Shown piece after piece: positions 49,689 to 57,913 of a stretch of DNA of 64,000 nucleotides (positions are counted from its first letter, which is position 1; each line of letters begins with the position of its first letter). The translations under genes and the position numbers were made by a program. The stretch is taken from the NCBI GenBank assembly GCA_017483225.1, contig JAFULF010000025.1, positions 62,001-126,000 of the forward strand. Reading direction: 5' to 3'. Under the pieces are notes generated by a model. That model ran no database searches, had not been told where the DNA came from, and was given only the letters and a program-made list of their open reading frames with translations. Origin of the DNA: Alistipes sp. (lineage in GTDB: Bacteria; Bacteroidota; Bacteroidia; Bacteroidales; Rikenellaceae).

Positions 49689-50468
49689 ATGAAGAAGATT
49701 TTTGCAATACTTTCGGTTGTTGTGATGGCACTTACTGCCTGCACGCAACAGACCCATAAGGTAAAGGTGCTCGCCCACCGAGGCCACGTCAGCGCAGGCA
49801 AGGAGGTCGTTACCGACGAGAACTCACTCGACGCTCTGCGCCGTGCACAGGAGCTCGGCGTCAATGGCGTGGAGTTTGATGTGCATCTTACAGCCGACAA
49901 CCAGCTGGTAGTTCACCACGACAATAAGATTGCCGAGGGGCTGTCGTGTCAGGGCAGTACCTTCGATGAGATTCGTGCCTACCGCCTCCCATTCGGCAAC
50001 CAGATTCCTACACCACGCGAGTGGCTCGAACAGGCAAAGCAGACCCCTCACATTATGCAGATGATAGAGATTAAGGCGCATAAGAAGGAGGGTAGCGAGG
50101 CGGAGATTGTCCGCCAGACGTTGGCGATTATTCACGAGCTCGATATGCTCGACCAAATCTGCTTCGTGTCGTTCAACAGCAATACCCTCGACGAGGTAAA
50201 GCGTCAGGAGCCAAACGCAAAAGTTGTCTTTAATTCGAGCAGCCTCAGCAAGTCGTGGCCTCCGAAGAAGGTTCACGAGCACGGCTACGACGCTGTGTCG
50301 TACAACGTGAGCGTTATTCTCAACCGCACGGAGTGGATTGAGGAGTTCCGCTCGTATGGCATTGATACCTTCCTCTGGATGGTTAATTCTGACCTCCTCC
50401 ATGATATCGCCTCCGAGTGTAGATTCGACTGGATTACATCCGACTACTGCGAGTTGTTCGTTAAGTAA
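49689..50468 (+). CDS. Glycerophosphodiester phosphodiesterase lipoprotein
   Basis: It hydrolyses deacylated phospholipid head groups to glycerol 3-phosphate and an alcohol. Seen: lipobox VMALTAC (Cys18); GDPD start VLAHRGH (catalytic His) with TDENSLDALRRAQELGVNGV and EFDVHLTADNQLVVHHD (metal Glu/Asp and second His), MIEIKAHKK, and the C-terminal FLWMVNSD. The 259-residue protein is complete. The product glycerol 3-phosphate connects to DHAP, the product of the preceding aldolase, and to tpiA. It is 2 bases after rhaD and in the same operon. Confidence 0.93.
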   Translation: MKKIFAILSVVVMALTACTQQTHKVKVLAHRGHVSAGKEVVTDENSLDALRRAQELGVNGVEFDVHLTADNQLVVHHDNKIAEGLSCQGSTFDEIRAYRLPFGNQIPTPREWLEQAKQTPHIMQMIEIKAHKKEGSEAEIVRQTLAIIHELDMLDQICFVSFNSNTLDEVKRQEPNAKVVFNSSSLSKSWPPKKVHEHGYDAVSYNVSVILNRTEWIEEFRSYGIDTFLWMVNSDLLHDIASECRFDWITSDYCELFVK

Positions 50469-50506
50469 AATAGGAGGTGGGGGGGGGTAACTACCTTATA
50501 TACAAG

Positions 50507-50537
50507 GAGTTCGGCGGTGGCGTCGAACTCTTTTTTT
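50507..50537. terminator. Rho-independent terminator after the GDPD gene
   Basis: GAGTTCG (50507-50513) and CGAACTC (50524-50530) pair perfectly around a 10-base loop and are followed by seven T residues, which overlap the last codon of the convergent SLOG gene. A run of nine G (50479-50487) lies just upstream, between the GDPD stop and this hairpin. Confidence 0.88.
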
Positions 50538-50994
50538 ATTGTAGCACGAGGGCCGGTGTCGCACCTCGTGACAAAGAATAATATAGCGTTGCCAATTGGC
50601 TCGAAGGCTCAAAAGGGGCAAATATAACCTGCTCGGCAAGGTCGGCAGCGGCCCAATTACGAAGTTGCGAATTGGAGAACGAGGGGCGGTCGTAATCTCG
50701 GAACGAGATAAAGAGAACCCGACCTTCATCGTAGGCAGATTGCAGATGCGAAGGGATTTTGTGATAGAGCGAGCGCCCGATGGCGACAACCACCGAGGCC
50801 CCCTGCGACAATAGAATATCAAGCACAAGCCGCTCTATCGGAGAGTGAAAGCCGCTGATTACAACCTTGTCCGAGAGTGAAATTTCGTAGGCCCACTGCC
50901 GAGCGAGGTCGTCTGCACCTTCGGGCGCAGTACGGGAGGCAAAGAATGCGACTAACGGTCTGTCCAACAACTCCTCGTTTCCGGATAAGTTCAT
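50536..50994 (-). CDS. SLOG/DprA-like Rossmann-fold protein
   Basis: This 152-residue protein consists almost entirely of one DprA/Smf-like (SLOG) domain: FFASRTAPEGADDLARQW, VVISGFHSPIERLVLDILL (where DprA has SGGA-type nucleotide loop), ASVVVAIGRSLYHKIPSHL, GRVLFISF and the NSQLRNWAAADLAEQVIFA block (DprA: RNR, lifestyle of the phosphate/DNA-binding loop). The winged-helix and SAM extensions of true DprA are missing. Stand-alone SLOG proteins bind nucleotide-derived ligands. The SGG loop is altered to SGF, so ligand binding may differ. The function is unknown. It is flanked on its 5' side by the AT-rich island. Confidence 0.7.
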   Translation of the reverse strand: MNLSGNEELLDRPLVAFFASRTAPEGADDLARQWAYEISLSDKVVISGFHSPIERLVLDILLSQGASVVVAIGRSLYHKIPSHLQSAYDEGRVLFISFRDYDRPSFSNSQLRNWAAADLAEQVIFAPFEPSSQLATLYYSLSRGATPALVLQ

Positions 50995-51360
50995 AGAAAA
51001 AGCGCAGGCTACTGCATACTACTTATCCCACCCCAAGGTCTTGGCTACCTGTAAAATGAATAAGCAATACAGATAGCCCACGCCTGGAATATATCTCACA
51101 TACCAAGCCAAACTCGGTAGAGGGATACACACCTAACGTGGACATCTGATTGCAAGCCTCCATTCTACTAATAAAACCGCCAAGTTCTGAGGTGGAAGAT
51201 TACATCAAAATGTCTAATCTATGTAATTGGCTAACAATAAATAGTGTAAGCCATTACAAAGATATACAAAAAAAATGTAAAGCCGAAAATTATTTACAAA
51301 AAGAGAGAGAGGCAAAAGAAGGGCCATACAACAAGTTTTGTTGACAGCCCATCTAAATAG
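50995..51360. other. Intergenic region, left edge of the AT-rich island
   Basis: These 366 bases contain no convincing gene. Composition shifts from GC-balanced (to about 51140) to strongly AT-rich. A 64-codon frame from a TTG at 51150 shows no family pattern and is not counted. No insertion-sequence end or attachment repeat was identified. Confidence 0.5.
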
Positions 51361-51849
51361 TTAATCATTTAATACAGCCCCACCACTTTGAGTCGCCACA
51401 TAACAGTCGTACCAATCTTCTCTATCCCAATATTCAAAGTGATTGTGTTTTGCATAGACATAATCGGACTCTATAAATGTAAAGGAGTATTTACAACTAT
51501 ATTTAGTCTCTTCTAATGTTTCAAAATAGGCTTTGACAGAGATTGTATGCCTTGGATCCCCATGTACCGTAGCAAACTCATTATCAAAGATAATTAAAGG
51601 ATACTCCCCAACAACCTCATATAATGAAGCAGGTGCACCCATACACGAGAGACTGCTCTTCTGTGAGCCGTGAGCGAGAATAACCAAATCATCAACACCC
51701 ACATATTGCGAGCGCAATCTTATCTCGTGATTAGTCTGATTAATATATGTAACCTCTGTTATTGATACCGGATCTCCTATTATTGAGCAGGAGGTTGTTC
51801 CAATAATTGTAAAAGCGACAACCAAAGTCCATCTAATAATCTTATTCAT
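51361..51849 (-). CDS. Small AT-rich lipoprotein, partner of the metalloprotease
   Basis: Not recognised. The 162-residue protein has a signal peptide with lipobox GTTSC (Cys21) and a beta-rich body (VSITEVTYINQTNHEIRLRS, LYEVVGEYPLIIFDNE). It has two internal cysteines (CMG and KYSCKY) and an aromatic C-terminal part (NHFEYWDREDWYDCYVA). It overlaps the preceding metalloprotease gene by 8 bases, so translation is coupled. The base composition is much more AT-rich than the flanking chromosome, a sign of horizontal transfer. It could be an inhibitor, immunity or chaperone partner of the protease; that is speculation based on coupling. Confidence 0.7.
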   Translation of the reverse strand: MNKIIRWTLVVAFTIIGTTSCSIIGDPVSITEVTYINQTNHEIRLRSQYVGVDDLVILAHGSQKSSLSCMGAPASLYEVVGEYPLIIFDNEFATVHGDPRHTISVKAYFETLEETKYSCKYSFTFIESDYVYAKHNHFEYWDREDWYDCYVATQSGGAVLND

Positions 51850-53620
51850 AGTAACTAAACAACGCTTTAAGTTTTTCTATTTTATCTTTACCTTCATAGG
51901 TCAATGTACTATGAAAGCTTAACAACTTTGCCTTTACATCACTAAATTGATATGAGTTCATCACTTGAGTATTCAATCGAGACATTGTTATAAAATCCAC
52001 TTCATCATTAGGGATAAGCGATAAGTCGTATGGTTTAATCCACGAGTTAGTTGCATTGTTACACGCTTGTGCATATTCATATTGATTATAATCATCTAAA
52101 ATATCAATAAACAAAGGGGTGTAATCTGTAGTACTATTAATCGTCCAGCCCTGATTATTTAAATAGTTTGGCATCATCCAATATTTTTCATTCATATACA
52201 CATATTGATATAGACTGCTATACGCTCCCAGTTCCGTGTATTCCAATTTCGTTAAATGCCACCCCACACAATCAGCCCAACTCTCACTATACTTTAGGCC
52301 TTCCGCAATATATGCTAATAACATATTAGCAGATGCATTATACCAATGAGAAGAATGTCCTAATTCGTGCGATACTGTATTATAAATCACATCTGTTGTA
52401 TAGCAAGTCCCGTTTTCGGACTTACCATAAACCCTAATATCTGGGAAAATATTCATTCCCAATTCAAGCCAATAATCCCCACTCTTTTTAGGATTATTCT
52501 TATGCAAATAGGCGATTTGTGTTTTCCTCCATCCCGGGCGTGATACACCCTCAGTATTTCCACATAGCATTCTGTATGCTGCCCTATGAATAGTAGCAAA
52601 CCTCAATGACTTCAGTCCATTATCCTGGATTAACAAATCCCAATACTCTCTTTGTTTTGGGCCTTTATAATAGGCTTGACAAATTGCCCCATCTCTAATA
52701 TTCCATTTACTATTTTGGGCATTCTCCCCCTCCCACACAATCGTATACCTTGCAGGTCTACGAAATGTTCCATCACACACAAAATCTCCAACACTATCAG
52801 TTATGCCCTTTCTTGTTGTAAACCAGCGGGTTGCCCTCACCTTGACCCCGACTATTGGAACGTAGCCTTGGACAATATCATCATACGCTGATATATTCCC
52901 AGAAGGAGTCCATATTGTTGTATTAGTACTATTAACACTTGCATTATTATCATTCAAGTTAACTCCAAGAACCTCATTATAATGTCCAGTTATCTTCATG
53001 GCTTCATCCACTAAAGCCTCCGCAACAATTGCGCTCATTCCAATGGGTTGAATTGGAGAAAGTGACATAGTCTCCAAGTCAGACCCACCTTCAATATCGT
53101 CAACAATATCATCTTCTGGGATATAAAGTTTCTCTAGAACAGTATACGCAATACTTAATGTATCACACATATTTTCCCATTTCTCAGCTTCTATTGATGC
53201 ATATTGAAAAGTTGGCAACGAATCCACTATAGTAGGATCATGGTATGATACTCCGCTAATAATCTCCCTATCTAATGGATATTCATAAAATATGATAGAA
53301 GTATCTTGTAAATGTAATCGATTTAATTCGTCACTGGAAGAAGGGGCAAAGCGCACATAATAATGAGAGGTACTAATCTCTGGAATAACTAATCCTGGCG
53401 TTACTTCCATCAACGTCAATCTTGCTTCCTCCATAACCTCTAATGCATACGGGTTTGCTAATTGTTCTCCAAGGACCATTTGACCATCCGAGATTGAATC
53501 CGCAGGTTCAACTCTCGTTACCTTTTGCATATTCTGAGATTTTACAACAATTATATCATGATCTTTCACACAAGAAGTACAGGCTATCAACAATAAAATT
53601 AGCCAAATATATTTTTTCAT
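51842..53620 (-). CDS. Lipoprotein zinc metalloprotease (HELGH), unknown substrate
   Basis: This is a 592-residue surface or periplasmic lipoprotein with lipobox IACTSC (Cys17) and VKDHD after the cysteine. The N-terminal region (about 20-200) is of unknown fold. A carboxypeptidase-regulatory-like domain follows (about 255-300: GYVPIVGVKVRATRWFTTRK, then ITDSVGDFVCDGTF). The zinc-protease domain has VSHELGHSSHW (H418, E419, H422) and a downstream candidate third ligand in YSESWADCVGW (about residue 448). It is AT-rich and coupled to the next gene by an 8-base overlap. No -7 element of the usual type was found upstream. The protease call rests on the HExxH motif and its context. Confidence 0.8.
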   Translation of the reverse strand: MKKYIWLILLLIACTSCVKDHDIIVVKSQNMQKVTRVEPADSISDGQMVLGEQLANPYALEVMEEARLTLMEVTPGLVIPEISTSHYYVRFAPSSSDELNRLHLQDTSIIFYEYPLDREIISGVSYHDPTIVDSLPTFQYASIEAEKWENMCDTLSIAYTVLEKLYIPEDDIVDDIEGGSDLETMSLSPIQPIGMSAIVAEALVDEAMKITGHYNEVLGVNLNDNNASVNSTNTTIWTPSGNISAYDDIVQGYVPIVGVKVRATRWFTTRKGITDSVGDFVCDGTFRRPARYTIVWEGENAQNSKWNIRDGAICQAYYKGPKQREYWDLLIQDNGLKSLRFATIHRAAYRMLCGNTEGVSRPGWRKTQIAYLHKNNPKKSGDYWLELGMNIFPDIRVYGKSENGTCYTTDVIYNTVSHELGHSSHWYNASANMLLAYIAEGLKYSESWADCVGWHLTKLEYTELGAYSSLYQYVYMNEKYWMMPNYLNNQGWTINSTTDYTPLFIDILDDYNQYEYAQACNNATNSWIKPYDLSLIPNDEVDFITMSRLNTQVMNSYQFSDVKAKLLSFHSTLTYEGKDKIEKLKALFSYYE

Positions 53621-53942
53621 AATTCTGTTTTCCTTTATAAATAGTTATTAATTAATACTATTTTACAGGGTTAACAAGTGTGAAGCCACACTTGTTACAA
53701 CAATTGCACGCTCACCCTATCGAGCGTATAATGATACAAGATTATGTGGCAAGTTTCGAGATGCGTCTTTAATTTTAGATTACGAATTTCTTGACGCATA
53801 CATAGATAATCAACACGGCATAGGTATCGTTGACTATACTCCAAAAGATATTTGAGAAATATTTTCATCCGTAGTAGCAATAAAAATTTCCCCACCTTTC
53901 GCAAATATAAATATAAAATACGAGAAAAACAATAAAAATAAT
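53621..53942. other. AT-rich intergenic region with a perfect hairpin
   Basis: There is no supported gene. TAACAAGTGTG (53672-53682) and CACACTTGTTA (53687-53697) form a perfect 11-bp stem with a 4-base loop, but no T run follows on either strand. An 89-codon frame (53695-53964, minus) starts inside the terminator of cca and encodes a tract ending LKLKTHLETCHIILYHY. It might be a decayed gene but has no start context or partner. This marks the right edge of the AT-rich island. Confidence 0.45.
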
Positions 53943-53990
53943 AAAAAACAAACGAGGTTACCAATATTATAATTATTAGGCAACCTCGCT
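53943..53990 (-). terminator. Terminator of cca (minus strand)
   Basis: On the minus strand CGAGGTTGCC (53988-53979) pairs with GGTAACCTCG (53962-53953) with one mismatch, around a 16-base AT-rich loop, followed by TTTGTTTTTT. It lies 26 bases beyond the cca stop. Confidence 0.75.
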
Positions 53991-54013
53991 TATCTTATAT
54001 TGGATTTAATCTT

Positions 54014-55414
54014 TTAGCGCTTTTTTAGGCCGTACTCCTCGGTCAGCTGCTCCAAGAGGGTGTGGGCAGCGGTGTAGTCGTTGGGTATCTCGCCGTCAAG
54101 GATGGCGTTCTTGATGCGCTCCTTGATGTCGCCGAGGATGCGGCAAGGGGTGATGTCGTACTCCTGCATTATCACGTCGCCCGTAATCGGCGGCTGGAAG
54201 TTGCGGATGCGGTCACGCTCCTCCAAATCCTTCATCTTGTGGCGCACGAGGGCGAAATTTTCGAGGAATCGCTTCACCTTCTGCTCGATGCCCGAGGTGA
54301 TGTCCGCCTCGCAGAGCGCCATCAACGCCTCCACGTCGTCGCCCGCCTCGAAGAGCAGACGGCGCACGGCGGAGTCGGTGACGATATCCTCTGCCAGAAT
54401 TATAGGGCGCAGGTGGAGAAAGACCAGCTTCTGCACGAAGCGCATAGGCTCGCCCAGCGGCAGTTTCAGACGGCGGAATATCGACGGCACCATCTTGCTG
54501 CCCAGCACTTCGTGCCCGTGGAATGTCCACCCGACCTTCGGGTCGTAGGCCTTCGTGAGCGGCTTGGCGATGTCGTGCATAACGGCCACCCAGCGCAGCC
54601 ACAAATCGTCACTACGGCGTGCCACGTTGTCCAGTACTTTGAGCGTGTGCTTGAAGTTGTCCTTATGTGCGTGCGCACCTCGTCGCTCCACGCCACAGAG
54701 GTTGTGCAGTTCGGGAAATATCAGTTCCAGAAGCCCCGTGAGTTCGAGCAACTCGAAGCCCATAGAGGGCACGGGCGAGGCTACTATCTTGTTCAGCTCG
54801 ACGATGATACGCTCCTGCGACACTATCTTGATGCGCTCCCTGTTGCGCTTTATTGCCTCGAAGGTCTCGTCGTCGAGGTTGAAGCCGAGTTGCGTGGCGA
54901 AGCGTATGCCACGCATCATTCGCAAGGGGTCGTCCGAGAAGGTTATGTCGGGGTCGCACGGCGTGCGGATGATGCAATCCTCCAAGTCGTACATACCCTC
55001 GAAGGGGTCTATCAGCTCGCCGAAGGTTGCGCCGTTGAGCGACCACGCCATAGCGTTTATCGTGAAGTCACGTCGTCGCTGGTCATCCTCTATCGTGCCA
55101 TCCTCGACGTGCGGCTTGCGGGAGTCGGGTGAGTAGGACTCCTTGCGGGCCCCGACGAACTCCACCTCCATCCCGTCGGCACGCAACATCGCCGTACCGA
55201 AGCGTTTGAATACCGACACGTTGGTTCGCAGCTCACGCCCCAGCGCCTCGGCAATCTCTATGCCGCTGCCTACCACCACCACGTCTATATCCGTACACTT
55301 GCGACGGAGGTAGTAGTCACGCACGTAGCCGCCGATGACGAAGGCCTGCACGCCTCGCTCATCGACAAGGCGTGAGATACGCTTGAATATGGGTAACGAG
55401 AGCGGATTATTCAC
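54014..55414 (-). CDS. cca: CCA-adding tRNA nucleotidyltransferase with HD domain
   Basis: It builds or repairs the 3' CCA end of tRNAs. Domains: nucleotidyltransferase with VIGGYVRDYYL, DIDVVVVG (metal aspartates) and RRRDFTINAMAWSL (about 30-140); the tRNA-binding region with DDPLRMMRGIRFATQLGF and NRERIKIVSQERI; and an HD domain with AVMHDIAKPLTKA and FHGHEVLG (about 280-400). The GTG at 55414 is preferred, giving 466 residues and an 8-base overlap with the pdxJ stop. Earlier in-frame codons would bury the N-terminus in pdxJ. A dedicated terminator follows. It is probably cotranscribed with pdxJ. Confidence 0.93.
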   Translation of the reverse strand: MNNPLSLPIFKRISRLVDERGVQAFVIGGYVRDYYLRRKCTDIDVVVVGSGIEIAEALGRELRTNVSVFKRFGTAMLRADGMEVEFVGARKESYSPDSRKPHVEDGTIEDDQRRRDFTINAMAWSLNGATFGELIDPFEGMYDLEDCIIRTPCDPDITFSDDPLRMMRGIRFATQLGFNLDDETFEAIKRNRERIKIVSQERIIVELNKIVASPVPSMGFELLELTGLLELIFPELHNLCGVERRGAHAHKDNFKHTLKVLDNVARRSDDLWLRWVAVMHDIAKPLTKAYDPKVGWTFHGHEVLGSKMVPSIFRRLKLPLGEPMRFVQKLVFLHLRPIILAEDIVTDSAVRRLLFEAGDDVEALMALCEADITSGIEQKVKRFLENFALVRHKMKDLEERDRIRNFQPPITGDVIMQEYDITPCRILGDIKERIKNAILDGEIPNDYTAAHTLLEQLTEEYGLKKR

Positions 55415-56135
55415 TTTTTGCCTTTCTGATTTCACGTTGGTACATCTGCACGGTGTTCTCCAAGCCATAGTAGAGGGCATCGCTGATAAGGGCGTGGCCG
55501 ATAGAGACCTCGTCGCACCACGGGATGCGCTCGCAGAAGTAGGCGAGATTTTCGAGCGAGAGGTCGTGGCCTCCATTCAGCCCCAGACCGCACTCGCAAG
55601 CCGCCTCGGCAGCCGCCACATAAGGGGCGATAGCAGCCTCACGGTCAGCGGCATAGCCCGCAGCATATGCCTCCGTATAGAGCTCCACACGGTCGGCACC
55701 GCACGCCTTCGCACCACGCACCATCTCGGGGTCGGGATTGACGAAAATCGAGACACGGATGCCGTAGCGGTGGAAGAGGTCGCACATCGAGGTCAGGAAC
55801 TCTCGGTGGGCGATGGTGTTCCAGCCGGCATTGGAGGTGATTGCATCCGGCGCATCGGGCACAAGGGTCACCTGTGCAGGCACCACCTCGCAGACCAAAT
55901 CGACGAAACTGTCCACGGGGTTGCCCTCGATGTTCAGCTCGGTGGCGATGACACGTTTCAGATTACGCACGTCGTCGTAACGAATGTGACGTGCATCGGG
56001 TCGTGGATGCACCGTGATTCCGTCGGCTCCGAAGCCCTCGATGGCAAGCGCTGCCTTGACCACATCGGGCAGATTGCCGCCACGAGAGTTGCGAATTACG
56101 GCAATCTTATTGATATTTACGCTAAGTTTTGTCAT
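55407..56135 (-). CDS. pdxJ: Pyridoxine 5'-phosphate synthase
   Basis: PdxJ condenses 3-amino-1-hydroxyacetone 1-phosphate and deoxyxylulose 5-phosphate in the DXP-dependent vitamin B6 pathway. The 242 residues include LSVNINKIAVIRNSRGG at the start, GFGADGITVHPRPDARHI, VTLVPDAPD (catalytic region), RVSIFVNPD, ADRVELYTEAYAA and GLGLNGGHDL. The ATG at 56135 is chosen; an open frame up to 56180 crosses the promoter. It is divergent from nadK, with promoters that overlap. PdxA and the other pathway genes are not in the window. Confidence 0.95.
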   Translation of the reverse strand: MTKLSVNINKIAVIRNSRGGNLPDVVKAALAIEGFGADGITVHPRPDARHIRYDDVRNLKRVIATELNIEGNPVDSFVDLVCEVVPAQVTLVPDAPDAITSNAGWNTIAHREFLTSMCDLFHRYGIRVSIFVNPDPEMVRGAKACGADRVELYTEAYAAGYAADREAAIAPYVAAAEAACECGLGLNGGHDLSLENLAYFCERIPWCDEVSIGHALISDALYYGLENTVQMYQREIRKAKSE

Positions 56136-56150
56136 AAGATTTCTATTTAT

Positions 56151-56209
56151 AAAGGTAAATATATTACCTTTGTACCACAAAGTTAAGAATTTTCCACGAG
56201 ATTGGCAAT
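56151..56209. promoter_or_regulatory. Divergent pdxJ/nadK promoters with a 21-bp palindrome
   Basis: Minus: ATTG (56209-56206), 20 bp, TAACTTTG (56185-56178) for pdxJ. Plus: TACCTTTG (56165-56172) as -7 for nadK; its -33 is poor. A perfect inverted repeat AAAGGTAA (56151-56158), 5 bases, TTACCTTT (56164-56171) overlaps the nadK -7 element and lies just downstream of the pdxJ start of transcription. It is a good candidate operator. Confidence 0.6.
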
Positions 56210-57083
56210 GAAGATAGCACTTTTTTCAAGACCACGAGCAGAACTTCGCATCGACGACATCGACCGCATCTTCTCGGCGATAGAGAAGTGGGGGATGGAT
56301 TATACGGTAAATGAGGAGTTTGCAGAGTCGGTATCGACCCTGACAGGCCGCAATATCCCTGCCACAAATCGCTATGGGCAGGAGTTGGGCGAGCAGCCTG
56401 CCGATACGGTTATGGTATGTTATGGTGGCGACGGAACGCTCCTCGAAGGTGTCCACCGCCTCGGCGGGCAGGCGATACCTGTCGTGGGTATCAACTCCGG
56501 ACATCTTGGGTTCCTTGCGCTGGCACCACGCTCGGAGATTGCCGAGGTCTTCGCCGCCATTGCCGAGTCGAGACTCTCGGTCGAGGCTCGCTCGATGCTC
56601 TCGGTCGAGGGCGAGATAGATGGCTCGCAGCAGAGGCTCTACGCTCTGAATGAGGTGGCTGTGCAGCGTCTTGGTGCAACGATGATTTCGGTCGATATAC
56701 GCATCGACGGTAAGCATACCTCCTCGACAAATGGCGACGGCGTAATCCTCTCCACACCAACGGGTTCCACCGCCTACTCGCTCAGTGCCGGAGGGCCGAT
56801 AATAGCCCCGACGTGCCGCTGCACGGTGCTGACACCGCTCTCGCCGCACAACCTGACGATGCGGCCTGTTGTGGTGCCCGATACGAGCCTCGTGGAGTTG
56901 CATATTCACACCCGCAGCAACATAGCCTCCATCTCGGTCGATAATCGCACCTTCGAGGTTAAGGATGGGGCGGTGCTGCGCATAAAGAGTGCCGAGCATA
57001 CCATTTTGCTCGCCGTGCCACACAATATTTCGTTTTATGACACGTTACGAAATAAGATGATGTGGGGCGTGGATGTCCGATAA
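56208..57083 (+). CDS. nadK: NAD kinase
   Basis: It phosphorylates NAD to NADP. The 291 residues from the ATG at 56208 show the start KIALFSRPRAELRIDDI, the key VMVCYGGDGTLLEGVHRLGG (GGDG motif with catalytic Asp), GINSGHLGFLA, ALNEVAVQRLG with NE, DGVILSTPTGSTAYSLSAGG and PHNLTMRPVVVPD. It is complete. It stands at the head of a plus-strand series with uppS and bamA, but a separate -7 element precedes uppS. Confidence 0.95.
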   Translation: MKIALFSRPRAELRIDDIDRIFSAIEKWGMDYTVNEEFAESVSTLTGRNIPATNRYGQELGEQPADTVMVCYGGDGTLLEGVHRLGGQAIPVVGINSGHLGFLALAPRSEIAEVFAAIAESRLSVEARSMLSVEGEIDGSQQRLYALNEVAVQRLGATMISVDIRIDGKHTSSTNGDGVILSTPTGSTAYSLSAGGPIIAPTCRCTVLTPLSPHNLTMRPVVVPDTSLVELHIHTRSNIASISVDNRTFEVKDGAVLRIKSAEHTILLAVPHNISFYDTLRNKMMWGVDVR

Positions 57084-57161
57084 GAGGGGACTTTACGCTA
57101 CAATTTCGCATTGTCGAGGCATAAACTCGTAAGAAAAAGCGTGTAATTCGAAAAAAAGAGA

Positions 57162-57169
57162 TATATTTG
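57162..57169 (+). promoter_or_regulatory. -7 element upstream of uppS
   Basis: TATATTTG is a consensus -7. A start near 57176 would leave almost no leader before the ATG at 57179, suggesting leaderless or very short-leader translation. No good -33 was found. Confidence 0.45.
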
Positions 57170-57178
57170 CGTGTTTAT

Positions 57179-57886
57179 ATGAACCAGAAACGCATACCGG
57201 CTCACGTTGCAATCATAATGGATGGCAATGGTCGCTGGGCAGAGGCCCACGGCAAAGAGCGCTACGAGGGACATATCGAGGGTGTTCACTCTGTGAAAAA
57301 GTGCATCAAGGCTGCACTTCGAAACGGGGTGAAGTATCTCACGTTATACGCCTTCTCGACCGAGAACTGGGGTCGCCCCGCCGAGGAGGTCAATGCGTTG
57401 ATGGAGCTCTTCTGCAAGAGCGTTATGGATAATACGGCAGAGCTTGCAGGGCAGGGTGTACGTGTGCGGATGATTGGCCGTCGTGACCGCTTCTCGGAGC
57501 GTGTGTGCCACCATCTGAACGCCATAGAGGAGCAGACGGCAGCGGGCGAAAAGCTTACGCTCGTGCTCGCCTTCGACTACTCGTCACGTGACGAGATAAA
57601 GAGTGCCGTGCGGAGTATCGCTGCGGCAGTGGCAGAGGGACGACTCTCGGTGGAGCAGATTTCGGAGCAGACAATCTCCGATGCACTCTACACGGCAGAG
57701 ATTCCCGACCCCGATTTTATCGTGCGCACAAGCGGCGAGTGCCGTTTGAGCAACTTTTTGCTTTGGCAGGCATCCTACGCCGAGATGTATTTCCCGAGTG
57801 TGATGTGGCCGGAGTTTGATGAGAATGAGTTTGACAAGGCTATGAACGTCTATGCGGAGCGTAACCGCCGATATGGTAAGTTGTAG
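57179..57886 (+). CDS. uppS: Isoprenyl transferase (undecaprenyl diphosphate synthase type)
   Basis: It makes the C55 polyprenyl diphosphate carrier for peptidoglycan and capsule synthesis. The 235 residues begin QKRIPAHVAIIMDGNGRWAE (catalytic Asp in MDGNGRWA). YLTLYAFSTENWGRP, LVLAFDYSSRDEI and PDPDFIVRTSGECRLSNFLL (substrate Arg and Ser) follow, ending VMWPEFDENEF. The ATG at 57179 fits these motifs. It is 27 bases upstream of bamA, a conserved pairing in Bacteroidetes. The PAP2 protein at 40787 could act on the same lipid. Confidence 0.95.
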   Translation: MNQKRIPAHVAIIMDGNGRWAEAHGKERYEGHIEGVHSVKKCIKAALRNGVKYLTLYAFSTENWGRPAEEVNALMELFCKSVMDNTAELAGQGVRVRMIGRRDRFSERVCHHLNAIEEQTAAGEKLTLVLAFDYSSRDEIKSAVRSIAAAVAEGRLSVEQISEQTISDALYTAEIPDPDFIVRTSGECRLSNFLLWQASYAEMYFPSVMWPEFDENEFDKAMNVYAERNRRYGKL

Positions 57887-57913
57887 CCAAAACAGATAAG
57901 AGAGTTTTTTTTG

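Noticed and set aside
51150..51344. 64-codon frame from a TTG codon upstream of the island genes
   Set aside because: No start context, domain or neighbour supports it; such frames are expected by chance in AT-rich DNA.
53695..53964. 89-codon frame in the AT-rich gap
   Set aside because: It starts inside the cca terminator and has no recognisable product; at most a decayed fragment.
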